Below, piece after piece: positions 54,493 to 63,284 of a stretch of DNA of 64,000 bases; position 1 is the first letter of the stretch; the number at the start of each line of letters is the position of its first letter. The stretch is taken from positions 62,001 to 126,000 of the forward strand of contig CAVSDD010000004.1 of NCBI GenBank assembly GCA_963726795.1. The letters run 5' to 3'. The stretch is from Hyphomicrobium_A sp963726795 (GTDB taxonomy: Bacteria > Pseudomonadota > Alphaproteobacteria > Rhizobiales > Hyphomicrobiaceae). Under the pieces are notes generated by a model. That model made no database searches and was not told the DNA's origin. It saw nothing but the letters and a program-made list of their open reading frames with translations. Made by a program: the position numbers and the translations under genes.

Positions 54493-54894
54493 CTACTTGC
54501 CGCTGATCGATTTCAGGTAGGCGATGATCTGGCCGCGCTGCTCGGGTGAATCGATGCCGCCGAACGGTTTCATCGCATTGCCGCTGACTACCTGATCGGG
54601 GTTGGTGATGAACGCGTCCAGCGTTTTTTCATCCCATACGATGTTGGAGGACTGCATCGAGGTCGAGAATTTATAACCTGGAACAGATCCGGCTTTGCGG
54701 CCTACGACGCCCGACAAGCTGGGGCCCAGCCGGTGATCGCCGTCTTTGGCCGAGTGGCACGTCCTGCACGAATTGTTGAAGGCGACCTGCGGATCCTCGG
54801 CGGTGTCGGCCGCTGCCGCTCCAGCAAAGGCACAGATTGAAATCGAACAAGCGAGCGAACGAATAATAGAAGAATTTGCGATCGACAGCGACAT
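54493..54894 (-). CDS. Class I c-type cytochrome
   Basis: A 133-residue periplasmic cytochrome c of the c2/mitochondrial type. A signal peptide (to about AAAADT) precedes the haem site CRTCH and the axial Met in GNAMKPFGGI. RLGPSLSGVVGRKAGS and GQIIAYLKSI are also typical. ATG 54894 has GGAGG six bases upstream. It is convergent with hslO. It may carry electrons in respiration or methylotrophy, but the partner is unknown. Confidence 0.92.
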   Translation of the reverse strand: MSLSIANSSIIRSLACSISICAFAGAAAADTAEDPQVAFNNSCRTCHSAKDGDHRLGPSLSGVVGRKAGSVPGYKFSTSMQSSNIVWDEKTLDAFITNPDQVVSGNAMKPFGGIDSPEQRGQIIAYLKSISGK

Positions 54895-54969
54895 GGGCGG
54901 TTCCTCCGCTTCGACGAACAAATGTTCGGCGGAGGACAAAAGTTCCCGCTTTTGGGTGCAGGTTGAGGT

Positions 54970-56136
54970 CTACGCCGGCCGCTCGGCCCACTCTCCGAGC
55001 CGCTTCAGGAATGCGCCGCACTTGTCCATCTGGTCGCGCGCGATCCACTCGTCGGCGGCATGCGCCTGTGCGATGTCGCCGGGACCGATGACAACCGAGG
55101 GTGAACCCGCCGACTGAAAGAGACCGGCTTCGGTGGCGTAGGAGACCGCGTGCGTCTCGTTCTGGCCTATGAGATGCAATGCGAGGGCGACGGCGGGCGA
55201 GTTGGCTCCGGCTGCGAACGGCGGCACCTCGTTTGCGATCGCGATGTCGATGCCGGCCTCGGCCGCGACGCGGCGCATCGCCGGCACGCACTCTTTTTCC
55301 GCAAATGCGCGAATCCGCTTGTCGATCGCCCCGACGTCGACGCCGGGCAAGGCGCGCACATCAAAGTCGAGGCGGCAGGCCACCGGCACGATGTTGGTTG
55401 CTGTTCCGCCGTCGATGCGCGTGACCTGCAACGTGGCGTAAGGCGGGTCGAAGCGCTCGTCCCGCGTTGCCTGCTTGAGGTCCGCTTCGATGCGTGCGAG
55501 CTCTGCCAGTAGCTTTCCGGCAAAAGCGATCGCATTGACGCCGAGCGGCGCCATGCTCGAGTGCGCGGCGCGCCCGCGAACCTCGATATGCCAGCGGACG
55601 GGGCCCTTGTGCGCGTCGACCACGCTCATGGACGTCGGCTCACCAACGATCACGAGACGCGGCCGAGTGAGCTCGCGGTCGAACTGCGCGATCAGCGGAC
55701 GCACCCCGAGACAGCCGATTTCCTCGTCGTAGGAGAACGCGAGGTGGATCGGAACTTTCAGCCGGCGCTTCAGGAAGTCCGGCACCGCCGCAAGCACACA
55801 CGCGAGGAAGCCCTTCATGTCGGCTGAACCGCGGCCATAGAGGCGCCCGTCGCGCTCGGTGAGCACGAACGGATCGCTGGTCCAGGTCTGGCCCTCGACG
55901 GGTACGACATCGGTGTGCCCGGAAAGCGCGACGCCCGGCGTGTCCGCGGGGCCAATCGTAGCGTAGAGGCTTGCCTTCTCGCGGTCGGAACTCGGCACCA
56001 GCGAGCTCGCGACCCCGTGTTGAGCCAGATAGTCCTCGACGAAACGCACGAGCGCCAGGTTCGACCTGTGGCTCGTCGTATCGAAGCGCACGAGCCGCGC
56101 CAGCAGCTCAACCGCCGAATATTGGGGGCCACTCAT
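54970..56136 (-). CDS. argE: Acetylornithine deacetylase
   Basis: A 388-residue M20-family metallohydrolase that removes acetate from N-acetylornithine. Metal-site motifs are LSGHTDVVPVEGQ (His72, Asp74), GRGSADMKGFLA, and EEIGCLGVRPL with the catalytic Glu. A dimerisation domain with GRAAHSSMAPLGVNAI follows. Its presence beside argD and argF completes a linear arginine route. No argJ is seen in the window, so the two acetyl-removal routes cannot be compared. Confidence 0.94.
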   Translation of the reverse strand: MSGPQYSAVELLARLVRFDTTSHRSNLALVRFVEDYLAQHGVASSLVPSSDREKASLYATIGPADTPGVALSGHTDVVPVEGQTWTSDPFVLTERDGRLYGRGSADMKGFLACVLAAVPDFLKRRLKVPIHLAFSYDEEIGCLGVRPLIAQFDRELTRPRLVIVGEPTSMSVVDAHKGPVRWHIEVRGRAAHSSMAPLGVNAIAFAGKLLAELARIEADLKQATRDERFDPPYATLQVTRIDGGTATNIVPVACRLDFDVRALPGVDVGAIDKRIRAFAEKECVPAMRRVAAEAGIDIAIANEVPPFAAGANSPAVALALHLIGQNETHAVSYATEAGLFQSAGSPSVVIGPGDIAQAHAADEWIARDQMDKCGAFLKRLGEWAERPA

Positions 56137-56170
56137 CGCCGCTGATCGATAGCGCGAGCGTTGTAAACCA

Positions 56171-56563
56171 CTAGTTCACGCTCCGCACCACGAAGGGGCT
56201 GTCGAGCGAAAAGGCGGGTATCGCGACATCGAACAGCACACCCTGCGCGTCCGCCATCTGGTAGCTGCCGACCATGATGCCCGACGGGGTGCGCAGCGGG
56301 CAGCCGGACGTGTAGGTGAACGACGCGCCGGGCTGGATGGTCGGCGTCTCCCCGACGACGCCCGGGCCCCGCACCTCCTCGGTCTGTCCGAGGCCGTCGG
56401 TGATGCGCCACACGCGCGAGCGCAGCTGCACCGTCTCCTCGCTCTCGTTCGAGATGTCGATCGTGTAGGCCCAGAAAAATTCGCTTTCGTCGGGCGACGA
56501 TTGGTCCTCGAGATAGTGCGGGGTCACACGGATGCGGATGCCGCGGGTGGTGGCTTCGTACAT
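56171..56563 (-). CDS. apaG: ApaG protein (Co2+/Mg2+ efflux-associated)
   Basis: A 130-residue ApaG domain protein with a fibronectin III-like fold. Visible are MYEATTRGIRIRVTPHYLED, EFFWAYTIDISNESEETVQL, GVVGETPTIQPGASFTYTSG and GIMVGSYQM. ApaG is linked to divalent cation effects in enterobacteria, and its exact role is unknown. It lies between metZ and argE on the same strand. apaG next to metZ is conserved in this group. Confidence 0.94.
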   Translation of the reverse strand: MYEATTRGIRIRVTPHYLEDQSSPDESEFFWAYTIDISNESEETVQLRSRVWRITDGLGQTEEVRGPGVVGETPTIQPGASFTYTSGCPLRTPSGIMVGSYQMADAQGVLFDVAIPAFSLDSPFVVRSVN

Positions 56564-56643
56564 GCGGCGTAGTCCTCTGAGATTGGCTTAACCCAGCAAT
56601 TCTAGGCCGCCAGCAGCCGCGGTCAATCGAGCACGACCCTTGC

Positions 56644-57873
56644 TCAACGGCCTTTGCGAACGGCCGCGAGGCCTGTGTCCAGGTCGGCCGCGAGGTCGTC
56701 GAACGCCTCGAGACCGACGGACAGCCGCAATATACCGTCGCTGATCCCGAGTTCCGCGCGGGCGGGCGCACCAATCTTGTAGTGCGTCGTGGTTGCCGGA
56801 TGCGTAATGAGGCTCTTGGCATCCCCGAGGTTGTTGGAAATTTTGATCAGCCGCAGCGCGTTCTGGAAGCGGAATGCGCCGTCCTTGCCGCCCTCCACCT
56901 CGACCGCGAGCATCTGGCCGCCGCCCGTCATCTGCCGGCGCGCAATATCAGCCTGCGGGTGATCGGCGCGTCCGCAGTAGAGCACGCGAGTAACGCCAGG
57001 CTTGCCTGCGAGATAGTCGGCGATCCGTGCTGCGGTTTCCGATTGCGCCTTGACGCGCACCGCCATCGTCTCGAGACCTTTCAACATGATCCAGGCGTTG
57101 AACGGACTCAATGTCGGGCCGGTCTGGCGCAAATATTCCTGCAGATGGTTCGCCACGTAGTCCTCGCTGCCGAGGACCGCGCCTCCGAGACATCGCCCCT
57201 GCCCGTCGATGTGCTTGGTCGCCGAGTACACGACGACGTCGGCGCCGTGCTCGAGCGGCCGCTGCAGCATGGGCGTCGCAAACACATTGTCGACGACGAC
57301 GAGCGCGCCGGCCGCCTTGGCGACCTTGCTGACGGCAGCGATGTCGATCAGCTCGAGCGTCGGATTGGACGGTGTCTCAAAGAAGAACATGCGCGTGTTT
57401 GGACGCACGGCTGCGCGCCAGGCTTCGATGTCGCGTCCGTCGATCAGCGTCGAGGCAATGCCAAAACGCGGGCACAGCGTCTCGACGATGTAGCGGCAGG
57501 CGCCGAACATGGCGCGCGCGGCGATGATGTGATCGCCGGCTTTGAGGTAGCAGAGCAGCGAGGCGCTGACGGCCGCCATGCCGGTCGCTGCGGCTTTGGC
57601 TTGATCGGCGCCCTCGAGCAGCCGGATGCGCTCCTCGAACATCGCGACTGTAGGATTGCCAAAGCGGCTGTACTGGTAGCCCGGATCCTCGTTCTTGAAA
57701 CGCGCCTCCGCTTGCTCGGCGCGGTCGTAGACGAAACCTTGCGTGAGGAAGAGCGCTTCGGAGGTCTCGCCGAACTGGGAGCGCAGCGTACCACCGTGCA
57801 CGAGCTTGGTTTCAGGCGCCCAATCGCGAGCGACGTCGCTTGCGCTTTTGTCGGTTTCGGGCTTGCTCGCCAT
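56644..57873 (-). CDS. metZ: O-succinylhomoserine sulfhydrylase
   Basis: A 409-residue PLP enzyme of the Cys/Met gamma family that makes homocysteine from O-succinylhomoserine and sulfide. Family signs are YQYSRFGNPTVAMFEERI, VVVDNVFATPMLQRPLEHGADV and the PLP Lys in VVYSATKHIDGQGR. ATG 57873 has GAGGAG eight bases upstream; a GTG two codons earlier is less likely. A SAM-II riboswitch about 100 bases upstream shows repression by S-adenosylmethionine. Confidence 0.95.
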   Translation of the reverse strand: MASKPETDKSASDVARDWAPETKLVHGGTLRSQFGETSEALFLTQGFVYDRAEQAEARFKNEDPGYQYSRFGNPTVAMFEERIRLLEGADQAKAAATGMAAVSASLLCYLKAGDHIIAARAMFGACRYIVETLCPRFGIASTLIDGRDIEAWRAAVRPNTRMFFFETPSNPTLELIDIAAVSKVAKAAGALVVVDNVFATPMLQRPLEHGADVVVYSATKHIDGQGRCLGGAVLGSEDYVANHLQEYLRQTGPTLSPFNAWIMLKGLETMAVRVKAQSETAARIADYLAGKPGVTRVLYCGRADHPQADIARRQMTGGGQMLAVEVEGGKDGAFRFQNALRLIKISNNLGDAKSLITHPATTTHYKIGAPARAELGISDGILRLSVGLEAFDDLAADLDTGLAAVRKGR

Positions 57874-57973
57874 GCGCACACTCCTCGGTTGGACCGTTGG
57901 CCCAAAAGAATCCCGGCCTGCTCAGCGCCGTTCCGCTAAGCTGCCGGCGCCAGTCATAAACCGGGGTGCGCAC

Positions 57974-58031
57974 GGCCCTTTTAGCGAGTTGTTTTACGTG
58001 GCTGCAAGCCGGCCGGCCAAATGACCACGTC
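57974..58031 (-). promoter_or_regulatory. SAM-II riboswitch of metZ
   Basis: On the minus strand the segment has the SAM-II core in order: CGTGGTCATTTGG, GGCTTGCAGCCACG, TAAAACAA and TCGCTAAAAGGGCC. P1 pairs CGTGG (58029-58025) with CCACG (58001-57997), and the 3' GGGCC can form the pseudoknot. SAM-II aptamers control metA, metZ and metC genes in alphaproteobacteria. Binding of SAM would hide the metZ ribosome site or stop transcription. Confidence 0.88.
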
Positions 58032-58167
58032 GTGTAGCGGGGATTACTCCCCGATCACGCTTGGCGTCAAGGCCTGCTTGCCTTAGAGCGGGCAATAACG
58101 TCAACAAAAGCCACGCGAAGTGGCAACAGCCGATGGTCGATCGGCAATCACTTCATAGGCGCGAGCG

Positions 58168-59232
58168 ATGAAAATGGCTCAGGCGAAAACAGCGAGAGCC
58201 GGCGCAAAGCGACCCGCGTCGGGCATCCTGCCGTCGCAGGCGATCGAAGCGCTGATCGAGGCCGGCGAGGTCAAGATCAGCGAACCGCTCATGCCGACGC
58301 AGCTGCAGCCGGCGAGCCTCGATTTGCGGCTCGGTACGATCGCCTACCGAGTGCGCGCAAGCTTCCTCCCGGGCCGCGGCGAGAAGGTCACCGACAAGCT
58401 CGACGACCTGCAACTGCACACGATCAGCCTGTCACAAGGCGCGGTGTTGGAGACGGGCTGTGTGTACGTGGCGCCGCTTCTGGAAGGCCTCGCGCTTCCC
58501 GACGACCTGTCCGCAGCCACCAATCCGAAGAGCTCAACCGGCCGGCTCGATGTCTTCACGCGCGTGATCGCCGACGGCGTTTCGGCCTTCGACCAGATTC
58601 CACCGGGTTACACAGGGCCTCTCTTCGCCGAGATCTGCCCGCAGACGTTTCCCGTCGTCGTGCGTAAAGGCTCGCGACTGTCGCAAATCCGCTTCCGCGC
58701 CGGCGGCGGCGATGCAGACCCGGTCGAGGAGGTTTCCCTCTCCGTCGATCTCGCGGGCGACAAGGACGGCCTCGTCGGCTACCGCGCCAAGCGCCACACG
58801 GGGCTCGTCGACGTTGACGTGGTCGGCGGCTATGCGGCGGCCGAGTTCTGGGAACCGATTCATGTGCGCGAAAGGAAGCGCCTCGTGCTCGACCCCGACC
58901 AGTTCTACATTCTCGCTTCGAAAGAGGCGGTGCACGTGCCGCCGACGCAGGCAGCCGAAATGGTGCCGTTCAATCCGCTCGTCGGCGAGTTTCGCGTGCA
59001 CTATGCGGGCTTCTTCGATCCGGGCTTTGGCCATGAGTCGGCCGGCGGCACGGGCGCCAAGGCCGTGCTCGAGGTGCGCTCGCACAACGTGCCGTTCATC
59101 CTGGAAGACGGGCAGACGATCGGCCGCCTCGTTTACGAGCGGCTTACCGAAACTCCGAAGATTGTCTACGGGCGCGACCTTGCCTCGCACTACCAGGCGC
59201 AAGGCCTGAAGCTGTCGAAGCATTTCAAGTAA
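58168..59232 (+). CDS. dcd: 2'-deoxycytidine 5'-triphosphate deaminase, long form
   Basis: A 354-residue protein of the alphaproteobacterial long Dcd family (duplicated dUTPase fold; classical Dcd is ~190 residues). ILPSQAIEALIEAGEV opens the first repeat, QPASLDLRLG is the nucleotide-site motif, and NPKSSTGRLDVFTRVIADGV follows. The second half has GEFRVHYAGFFDPGFG and VPFILEDGQTIGRLVYERL. It makes dUTP from dCTP for thymidylate supply. Starts at ATG 58168 or 58174 differ by two residues. Confidence 0.93.
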   Translation: MKMAQAKTARAGAKRPASGILPSQAIEALIEAGEVKISEPLMPTQLQPASLDLRLGTIAYRVRASFLPGRGEKVTDKLDDLQLHTISLSQGAVLETGCVYVAPLLEGLALPDDLSAATNPKSSTGRLDVFTRVIADGVSAFDQIPPGYTGPLFAEICPQTFPVVVRKGSRLSQIRFRAGGGDADPVEEVSLSVDLAGDKDGLVGYRAKRHTGLVDVDVVGGYAAAEFWEPIHVRERKRLVLDPDQFYILASKEAVHVPPTQAAEMVPFNPLVGEFRVHYAGFFDPGFGHESAGGTGAKAVLEVRSHNVPFILEDGQTIGRLVYERLTETPKIVYGRDLASHYQAQGLKLSKHFK

Positions 59233-59324
59233 ACCGCCGCACGCCGGGTTGCCGCTTTCGTAAGGAGTGCGGGGGTACCGTCGCGCTCCGATCGAACGGC
59301 TTGCGCGGTAGCACGGCGGACTTC

Positions 59325-59624
59325 ATGGGCATCGACATCTGGCTCGCGGCGGGTGTCGTCGTCGCGACGGCGGCGACGGACGCCGTCTACGTGATGTTCA
59401 CGTCGTCGGTCATCGCGCGCCGGCGCGTCGCGGCCGCCTCGTGGAGCAGCATCTGGTACATGCTCTCCTCATTCGCGGTGATCAGCTACACGAACAACTG
59501 GATCTACGTTCTCTTCGCCGCCGTCGGCTCCTGGGTCGGTGCCTATGCCTCGATGACGTACCTGCACGGGCCCCCAAGCCATCCACCCGCCCCTTTGAAG
59601 CCGTCCCCCGACGAGCGCCTCTGA
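59325..59624 (+). CDS. Small three-helix membrane protein
   Basis: A 99-residue protein with three predicted helices: IWLAAGVVVATAATDAVYVMF, a middle WYMLSSFAVISYTNN and a C-terminal YVLFAAVGSWVGAYAS. It ends in a Pro-rich tail. No named family is recognised, though similar proteins are common in Hyphomicrobiales. ATG 59325 is chosen at the start of the first helix. It follows dcd by 92 bases. Confidence 0.7.
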   Translation: MGIDIWLAAGVVVATAATDAVYVMFTSSVIARRRVAAASWSSIWYMLSSFAVISYTNNWIYVLFAAVGSWVGAYASMTYLHGPPSHPPAPLKPSPDERL

Positions 59625-59797
59625 GCCTCCGTGACCGGCCTGAAGGCCGCTTCGAGCCCCGTTACCCCGCCCATTTGCCCGGCGGGAGTGCCGAGCCCCG
59701 GTCCAGGATAACCATGCGCCCATGCAGGCTTTATCGCCGCTTTTCCTGGACTTGCGGAGCGGCTATGAGATTGGGGCACGCGTAATGGGAGTAGACG

Positions 59798-60433
59798 ATG
59801 ACCCGCGGATTTGGACGAATTCTCGTAGCGGCGTTGATGGTGGTTGGTGCCGCCAATGCCGCGCTCGCTTGTCAGGGCAGCAAGGTGCTGTTCGAGGACA
59901 AGTTCGACACCGCCGATCCGACCTGGGGTCCTGAGTCCGACAAGTTCAAGATCAGCGGCGGCCAAGCCGTGGTGCGGCCTCCGGGCGGCCAGTATTTCTG
60001 GGCTTGGAATACCGGCTTCCTGTTCGACGATGCCGACGCCTGCTACTCCGCGACGATGCTCGACAAGGCATCCGATCCGACGCTCAGCTACGGCGGCCTG
60101 ATGTTCTGGGTTGCCGACAACGACAATTTCTACACGTTCATCACGGCTTCGAACGGCTACTTCAAGGTCGGGCGCTACGTGAGCGGCAACTGGGTCACCG
60201 ACCCTATCGGCTGGACGGTCTCGCCGGCCCTGAAGCAGGGCCCGAATGTCACGAATTCGGTACGGGTGAAGTTCGAAGGCAGTCAGGTCACCGCCGAAAT
60301 CAACGGCACCAAGGTCATCTCGTTCAAGGCTCAGCCTCCGGGCAAGCCGAGCGCCATCGGCTTCATCGCTGGCTCAGGCCCACAGCCTGACGGCTGGGCC
60401 TTCTCAGCCTTCAAGGTTACGACCGTAAAGTGA
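59798..60433 (+). CDS. Secreted protein with a concanavalin/LamG-like domain
   Basis: A 211-residue exported protein. The signal peptide runs to about Ala23 (MTRGFGRILVAALMVVGAAN). The mature part begins CQGSKVLFEDKFDTADPTWG and has YGGLMFWVADNDNFYTFI, YFKVGRYVSGNWVT and VRVKFEGSQVTAEINGTKV, a beta-sandwich pattern seen in 3-keto-disaccharide hydrolase-like and LamG domains. It may bind or cleave sugars, but no catalytic residue is assigned. Confidence 0.75.
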   Translation: MTRGFGRILVAALMVVGAANAALACQGSKVLFEDKFDTADPTWGPESDKFKISGGQAVVRPPGGQYFWAWNTGFLFDDADACYSATMLDKASDPTLSYGGLMFWVADNDNFYTFITASNGYFKVGRYVSGNWVTDPIGWTVSPALKQGPNVTNSVRVKFEGSQVTAEINGTKVISFKAQPPGKPSAIGFIAGSGPQPDGWAFSAFKVTTVK

Positions 60434-60447
60434 GCTGGGGGTTGAGG

Positions 60448-60864
60448 ATGACCGTGCGCAAGATCGACGGAGCAGCGCGCGCCGCGGCGCTCGCTCTACT
60501 CATGCTGTCACCCTTGGCAGCTCTTGCCGCCGATGACCCGATCGTCGGGACGTGGGTCGGATCGGTGGCCCAGGAAGGTATCGATCCCTTCGAGACACGG
60601 CTCACATTCGTTTCGCCCAAGGGTGGCGTTAGCCGCTATCCGTCGTTTCCATGCGGAGGGATGCTGGTCGGTGGCCGCAAGGGAGAGGGTTACGAGTACC
60701 AGGAAACGTTGACCTGGGGCGGCATCGACGAATCTCCGACCGGCTGCATCGGCGGTACGGTGAGCATCTCCGTCAGCGGCGACAAGATGAAGTTCGACTG
60801 GGCGGGAAACTACGAAGGCAGGGACATCGCCGCGACGGGCGAGTTGCATCGCGAGGGGCAGTAG
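60448..60864 (+). CDS. Secreted hypothetical protein
   Basis: A 138-residue protein with a signal peptide ending near Ala27 (PLAALAA). The mature beta-rich part contains DPIVGTWVGSVAQEGIDPFE, two Cys (FPCGGML and TGCIGGTV) and DKMKFDWAGNYEGRD. No family is recognised; the GTW-type opening resembles small lipocalin-like domains. ATG 60448 has GAGG immediately upstream. Its 3' end is overlapped by the unusually long antisense frame of the protease gene. Confidence 0.65.
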   Translation: MTVRKIDGAARAAALALLMLSPLAALAADDPIVGTWVGSVAQEGIDPFETRLTFVSPKGGVSRYPSFPCGGMLVGGRKGEGYEYQETLTWGGIDESPTGCIGGTVSISVSGDKMKFDWAGNYEGRDIAATGELHREGQ

Positions 60865-62478
60865 ACGCCGCGAACCCGCGCGGCTATTCCGGCGGGGCTG
60901 GGGCTGGGGTTGCTGCTTTTGCTCGACGAATTTTGCCCGGAAGCAGGGCGCCAGAACCTCCTGCGCGCCCGCCAGTGAGAACGTCTGATCGAGCTCGACC
61001 TTAGGATCCTCGAAGGTCACCGCGCCGCCAACGGTGAGCTTTGCCACAATTTCCTTGAGCCAGCCACGCGTGTCGGCGCTCTCAACGTGCTTCAATCCTG
61101 CCGAGAGGCTGTCGCCGTTGGTTCGCAACTCGAGGCCCAGCGGCTCAGAGTAGGAATTGACCGTCATCGAGACCCTGCGCGTGCCGGTCCAGCGGTCGCG
61201 TTTGCCCCGCACGGCCGCGAGCACCACCACGCCGCTGCCTGGGTTGGGACCGGCGACATCGCAACTGATCAAGAGTTGCGCGCCGCTTTCATTGGCGACG
61301 AGGGCGGTCCAGATGCCTTTTTCGGTCTCCGCGCCGCGCCACACCCCAGGGGCTGAGGCCTGCTTGCAGTCGGCTTGCGCCTTGTCGGCGGCGCGCGAGA
61401 TCAACGTTCGCCGCAGCTTGAGGCTGTCAGACGACAATGCCCCTTCCATCTTAGGCGAGCATGCCTTTTTGAACTCGCACGGCTGGCTCACGGCGCAACG
61501 TTGGAATTCCTGGAAGGCCGTGCTTTCTTTCTGCTGCTCGCACTGCGGTCCGGCAGCTGCGAGGCGCACGTCGATGTCGGACTGGCGCGCGTTTTCAAGT
61601 TCGCCGGTCACACGGTTTCTGTAACGCGCGCGGCAGATCTCACGATCGCAGGGGCGTGTCTTGATGCAGGCGGCAAAGCGGTCGAAGGCGATCGCCTCGG
61701 CTTCCTTGGTGGTTGTCGCCAGACTTGCCGCAGGAGTGGTGGTGGCGTTGGGATCGCACGGCTCATTGACGCTTGTCGATGTAACGACGTTGTCGCGCAG
61801 CATCGCCTCGACTTCACTCGCATCGATTGCGTAGAAGATGCCCTGTGCGTAGTCCGATTCCTTCGGCAGCGTGCGCAGCGTGTTGACGCCGATCACGCGG
61901 CCGCATTCATCGAACAGAGGACCGCCGCTGTTGCCGGGATTGATGGCGGCCGTGTGCTGGATGAGCTTTGCGCCGCCGAGGGCGCCGGCGTTTGTCAATA
62001 CGCGCGCGATGGAGCCGATCGAGTAGGAGGGCTCGAGCATGATGCCGGGGAGCACGCCGCCCGCAACCGCGTCGGCCGCCGCCGGGTAGCCGATGGCCGT
62101 AACCTTCGCCGGTGGCCTTGTCTCGTAGGCCGCGAGCGTGACGGGCTCGCCGAAGATGTCGGTAGACGTCTCCAGGATCGCAAGATCCTTCACAGGATCG
62201 GTGGTGACGAGTTGCGCTGGAACTGCGGTCGGTTTGCCTGCCGCGAGGAACGTCACGTAGATCGATTTCGCGCCCGCAATGACGTGGTTGTTCGTTACGA
62301 TCGTGCGCTGGTCGTTGACGATGAACCCGGTACCCTGCTTGATTCCTTGGTCGGTGTTGACCTCGATGCGCACCACGCTTTCGCGGATTTCGTCCTGGTC
62401 GGGGAGCTTGCCCGCCTGGCCGGTCGAGGCGGCTCCAATCGACAGTGATGCAACGATAAAAAAGGTGCGCCAGCGCAT
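60508..62478 (-). CDS. Secreted trypsin-like serine protease, C-terminal frame uncertain
   Basis: A trypsin-like (PF13365/DegP-like) protease with a signal peptide to about Ala22. The triad is in TNNHVIAG (His), DPVKDLAILET (Asp) and NPGNSGGPLFDECG (Ser). A ~330-residue C-terminal part rich in Cys (CIKTRPCDREIC and similar) has no known domain. The open frame reads 656 residues and runs antisense through the gene at 60448-60864. In the neighbouring frame the Gln/Pro-rich tail would stop at 60884-60886, just before that gene, so a one-base error near 60890-60905 is likely. The real protein is probably ~530 residues. Confidence 0.8.
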   Translation of the reverse strand: MRWRTFFIVASLSIGAASTGQAGKLPDQDEIRESVVRIEVNTDQGIKQGTGFIVNDQRTIVTNNHVIAGAKSIYVTFLAAGKPTAVPAQLVTTDPVKDLAILETSTDIFGEPVTLAAYETRPPAKVTAIGYPAAADAVAGGVLPGIMLEPSYSIGSIARVLTNAGALGGAKLIQHTAAINPGNSGGPLFDECGRVIGVNTLRTLPKESDYAQGIFYAIDASEVEAMLRDNVVTSTSVNEPCDPNATTTPAASLATTTKEAEAIAFDRFAACIKTRPCDREICRARYRNRVTGELENARQSDIDVRLAAAGPQCEQQKESTAFQEFQRCAVSQPCEFKKACSPKMEGALSSDSLKLRRTLISRAADKAQADCKQASAPGVWRGAETEKGIWTALVANESGAQLLISCDVAGPNPGSGVVVLAAVRGKRDRWTGTRRVSMTVNSYSEPLGLELRTNGDSLSAGLKHVESADTRGWLKEIVAKLTVGGAVTFEDPKVELDQTFSLAGAQEVLAPCFRAKFVEQKQQPQPQPRRNSRAGSRRLLPLAMQLARRGDVPAFVVSRPVELHLVAADGDAHRTADAAGRRFVDAAPGQRFLVLVTLSLAATDQHPSAWKRRIAANATLGRNECEPCLEGIDTFLGHRSDPRPDDRVIGGKSCQG

Positions 62479-62723
62479 TGGTTCGCTCCCCAGCTTTGCT
62501 CAGCCGACAGTGCCAAAGGAACAGGCCCGCAACAAGCGTGCTGGTCGCATCTTGTTGTTGCGCCCTGATTTCGTGGCTAACGCGCTGTTTGGGCTGGCCC
62601 TGGCATGCAGGAGCGCCGGTACGCCCTTAACCAGTCAGCGGCCGGCGCACGGTGCATGAGGCAACGAGGCGTCTTCCGCCCGCCCCAATCCGGGCTATGG
62701 TGGCTGCACGGAACGGAGCGCAC

Positions 62724-63167
62724 ATGCGGATTTTCCGCCACCGCCACATGCAGGTGTTCGTCGCGCTGCTCGCCTTTGCGATGCAGGCGGTGCTGGCGTT
62801 TGCCGACACGCACACCCACGGAACCCCACGCTCGTTCACAGCGCTGCACGCGGCAACACGACACGCCGCGGCGCAGCACGCCGCAACACTGCATGCCGAT
62901 GGCTCGCTCGCATCGCGTGCGGTAACCTATGGCATTTGCCGCGCGGGCGCCGACCAACAATGCCCGGCGCCGGCCCAGGACGATGATCGCAACTGCCCGC
63001 TTTGCGCGTCGCTGGCGCTTGCAGGCGCCGCCGTCCTCAACGTGCCCCCGCCGCTTCCCGTCCGCGATGTCATCATCGCTCCGCCGGCACCCGCGCACCT
63101 CGCCGCGCTCGCGCTCGACGGCGAAACGGTGCATTTCCAGGCGCGCGCGCCTCCGCGGCTAGCCTAG
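62724..63167 (+). CDS. DUF2946-like exported protein
   Basis: A 147-residue protein. An N-terminal hydrophobic segment (HMQVFVALLAFAMQAVLAFA) acts as signal or anchor and is followed by a His/Ala-rich stretch and a CPLCASLALAGAAV motif. The latter resembles DUF2946 proteins, which often lie near metal-transport genes. ATG 62724 is used because earlier residues are not signal-like. It precedes the DUF2796 gene and ABC transporter and may share their metal role. Confidence 0.65.
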   Translation: MRIFRHRHMQVFVALLAFAMQAVLAFADTHTHGTPRSFTALHAATRHAAAQHAATLHADGSLASRAVTYGICRAGADQQCPAPAQDDDRNCPLCASLALAGAAVLNVPPPLPVRDVIIAPPAPAHLAALALDGETVHFQARAPPRLA

Positions 63168-63284
63168 CGGCCAAAGGGCGGACGCCCTCCGCTCCATCCG
63201 CGACCCATCTCATCCCCTTTTGCATTCGTGCAAGTCAGCGCGCCATCGGGCGCCGCTTGCCGGCCACCCATTCAGGAGAACCCC

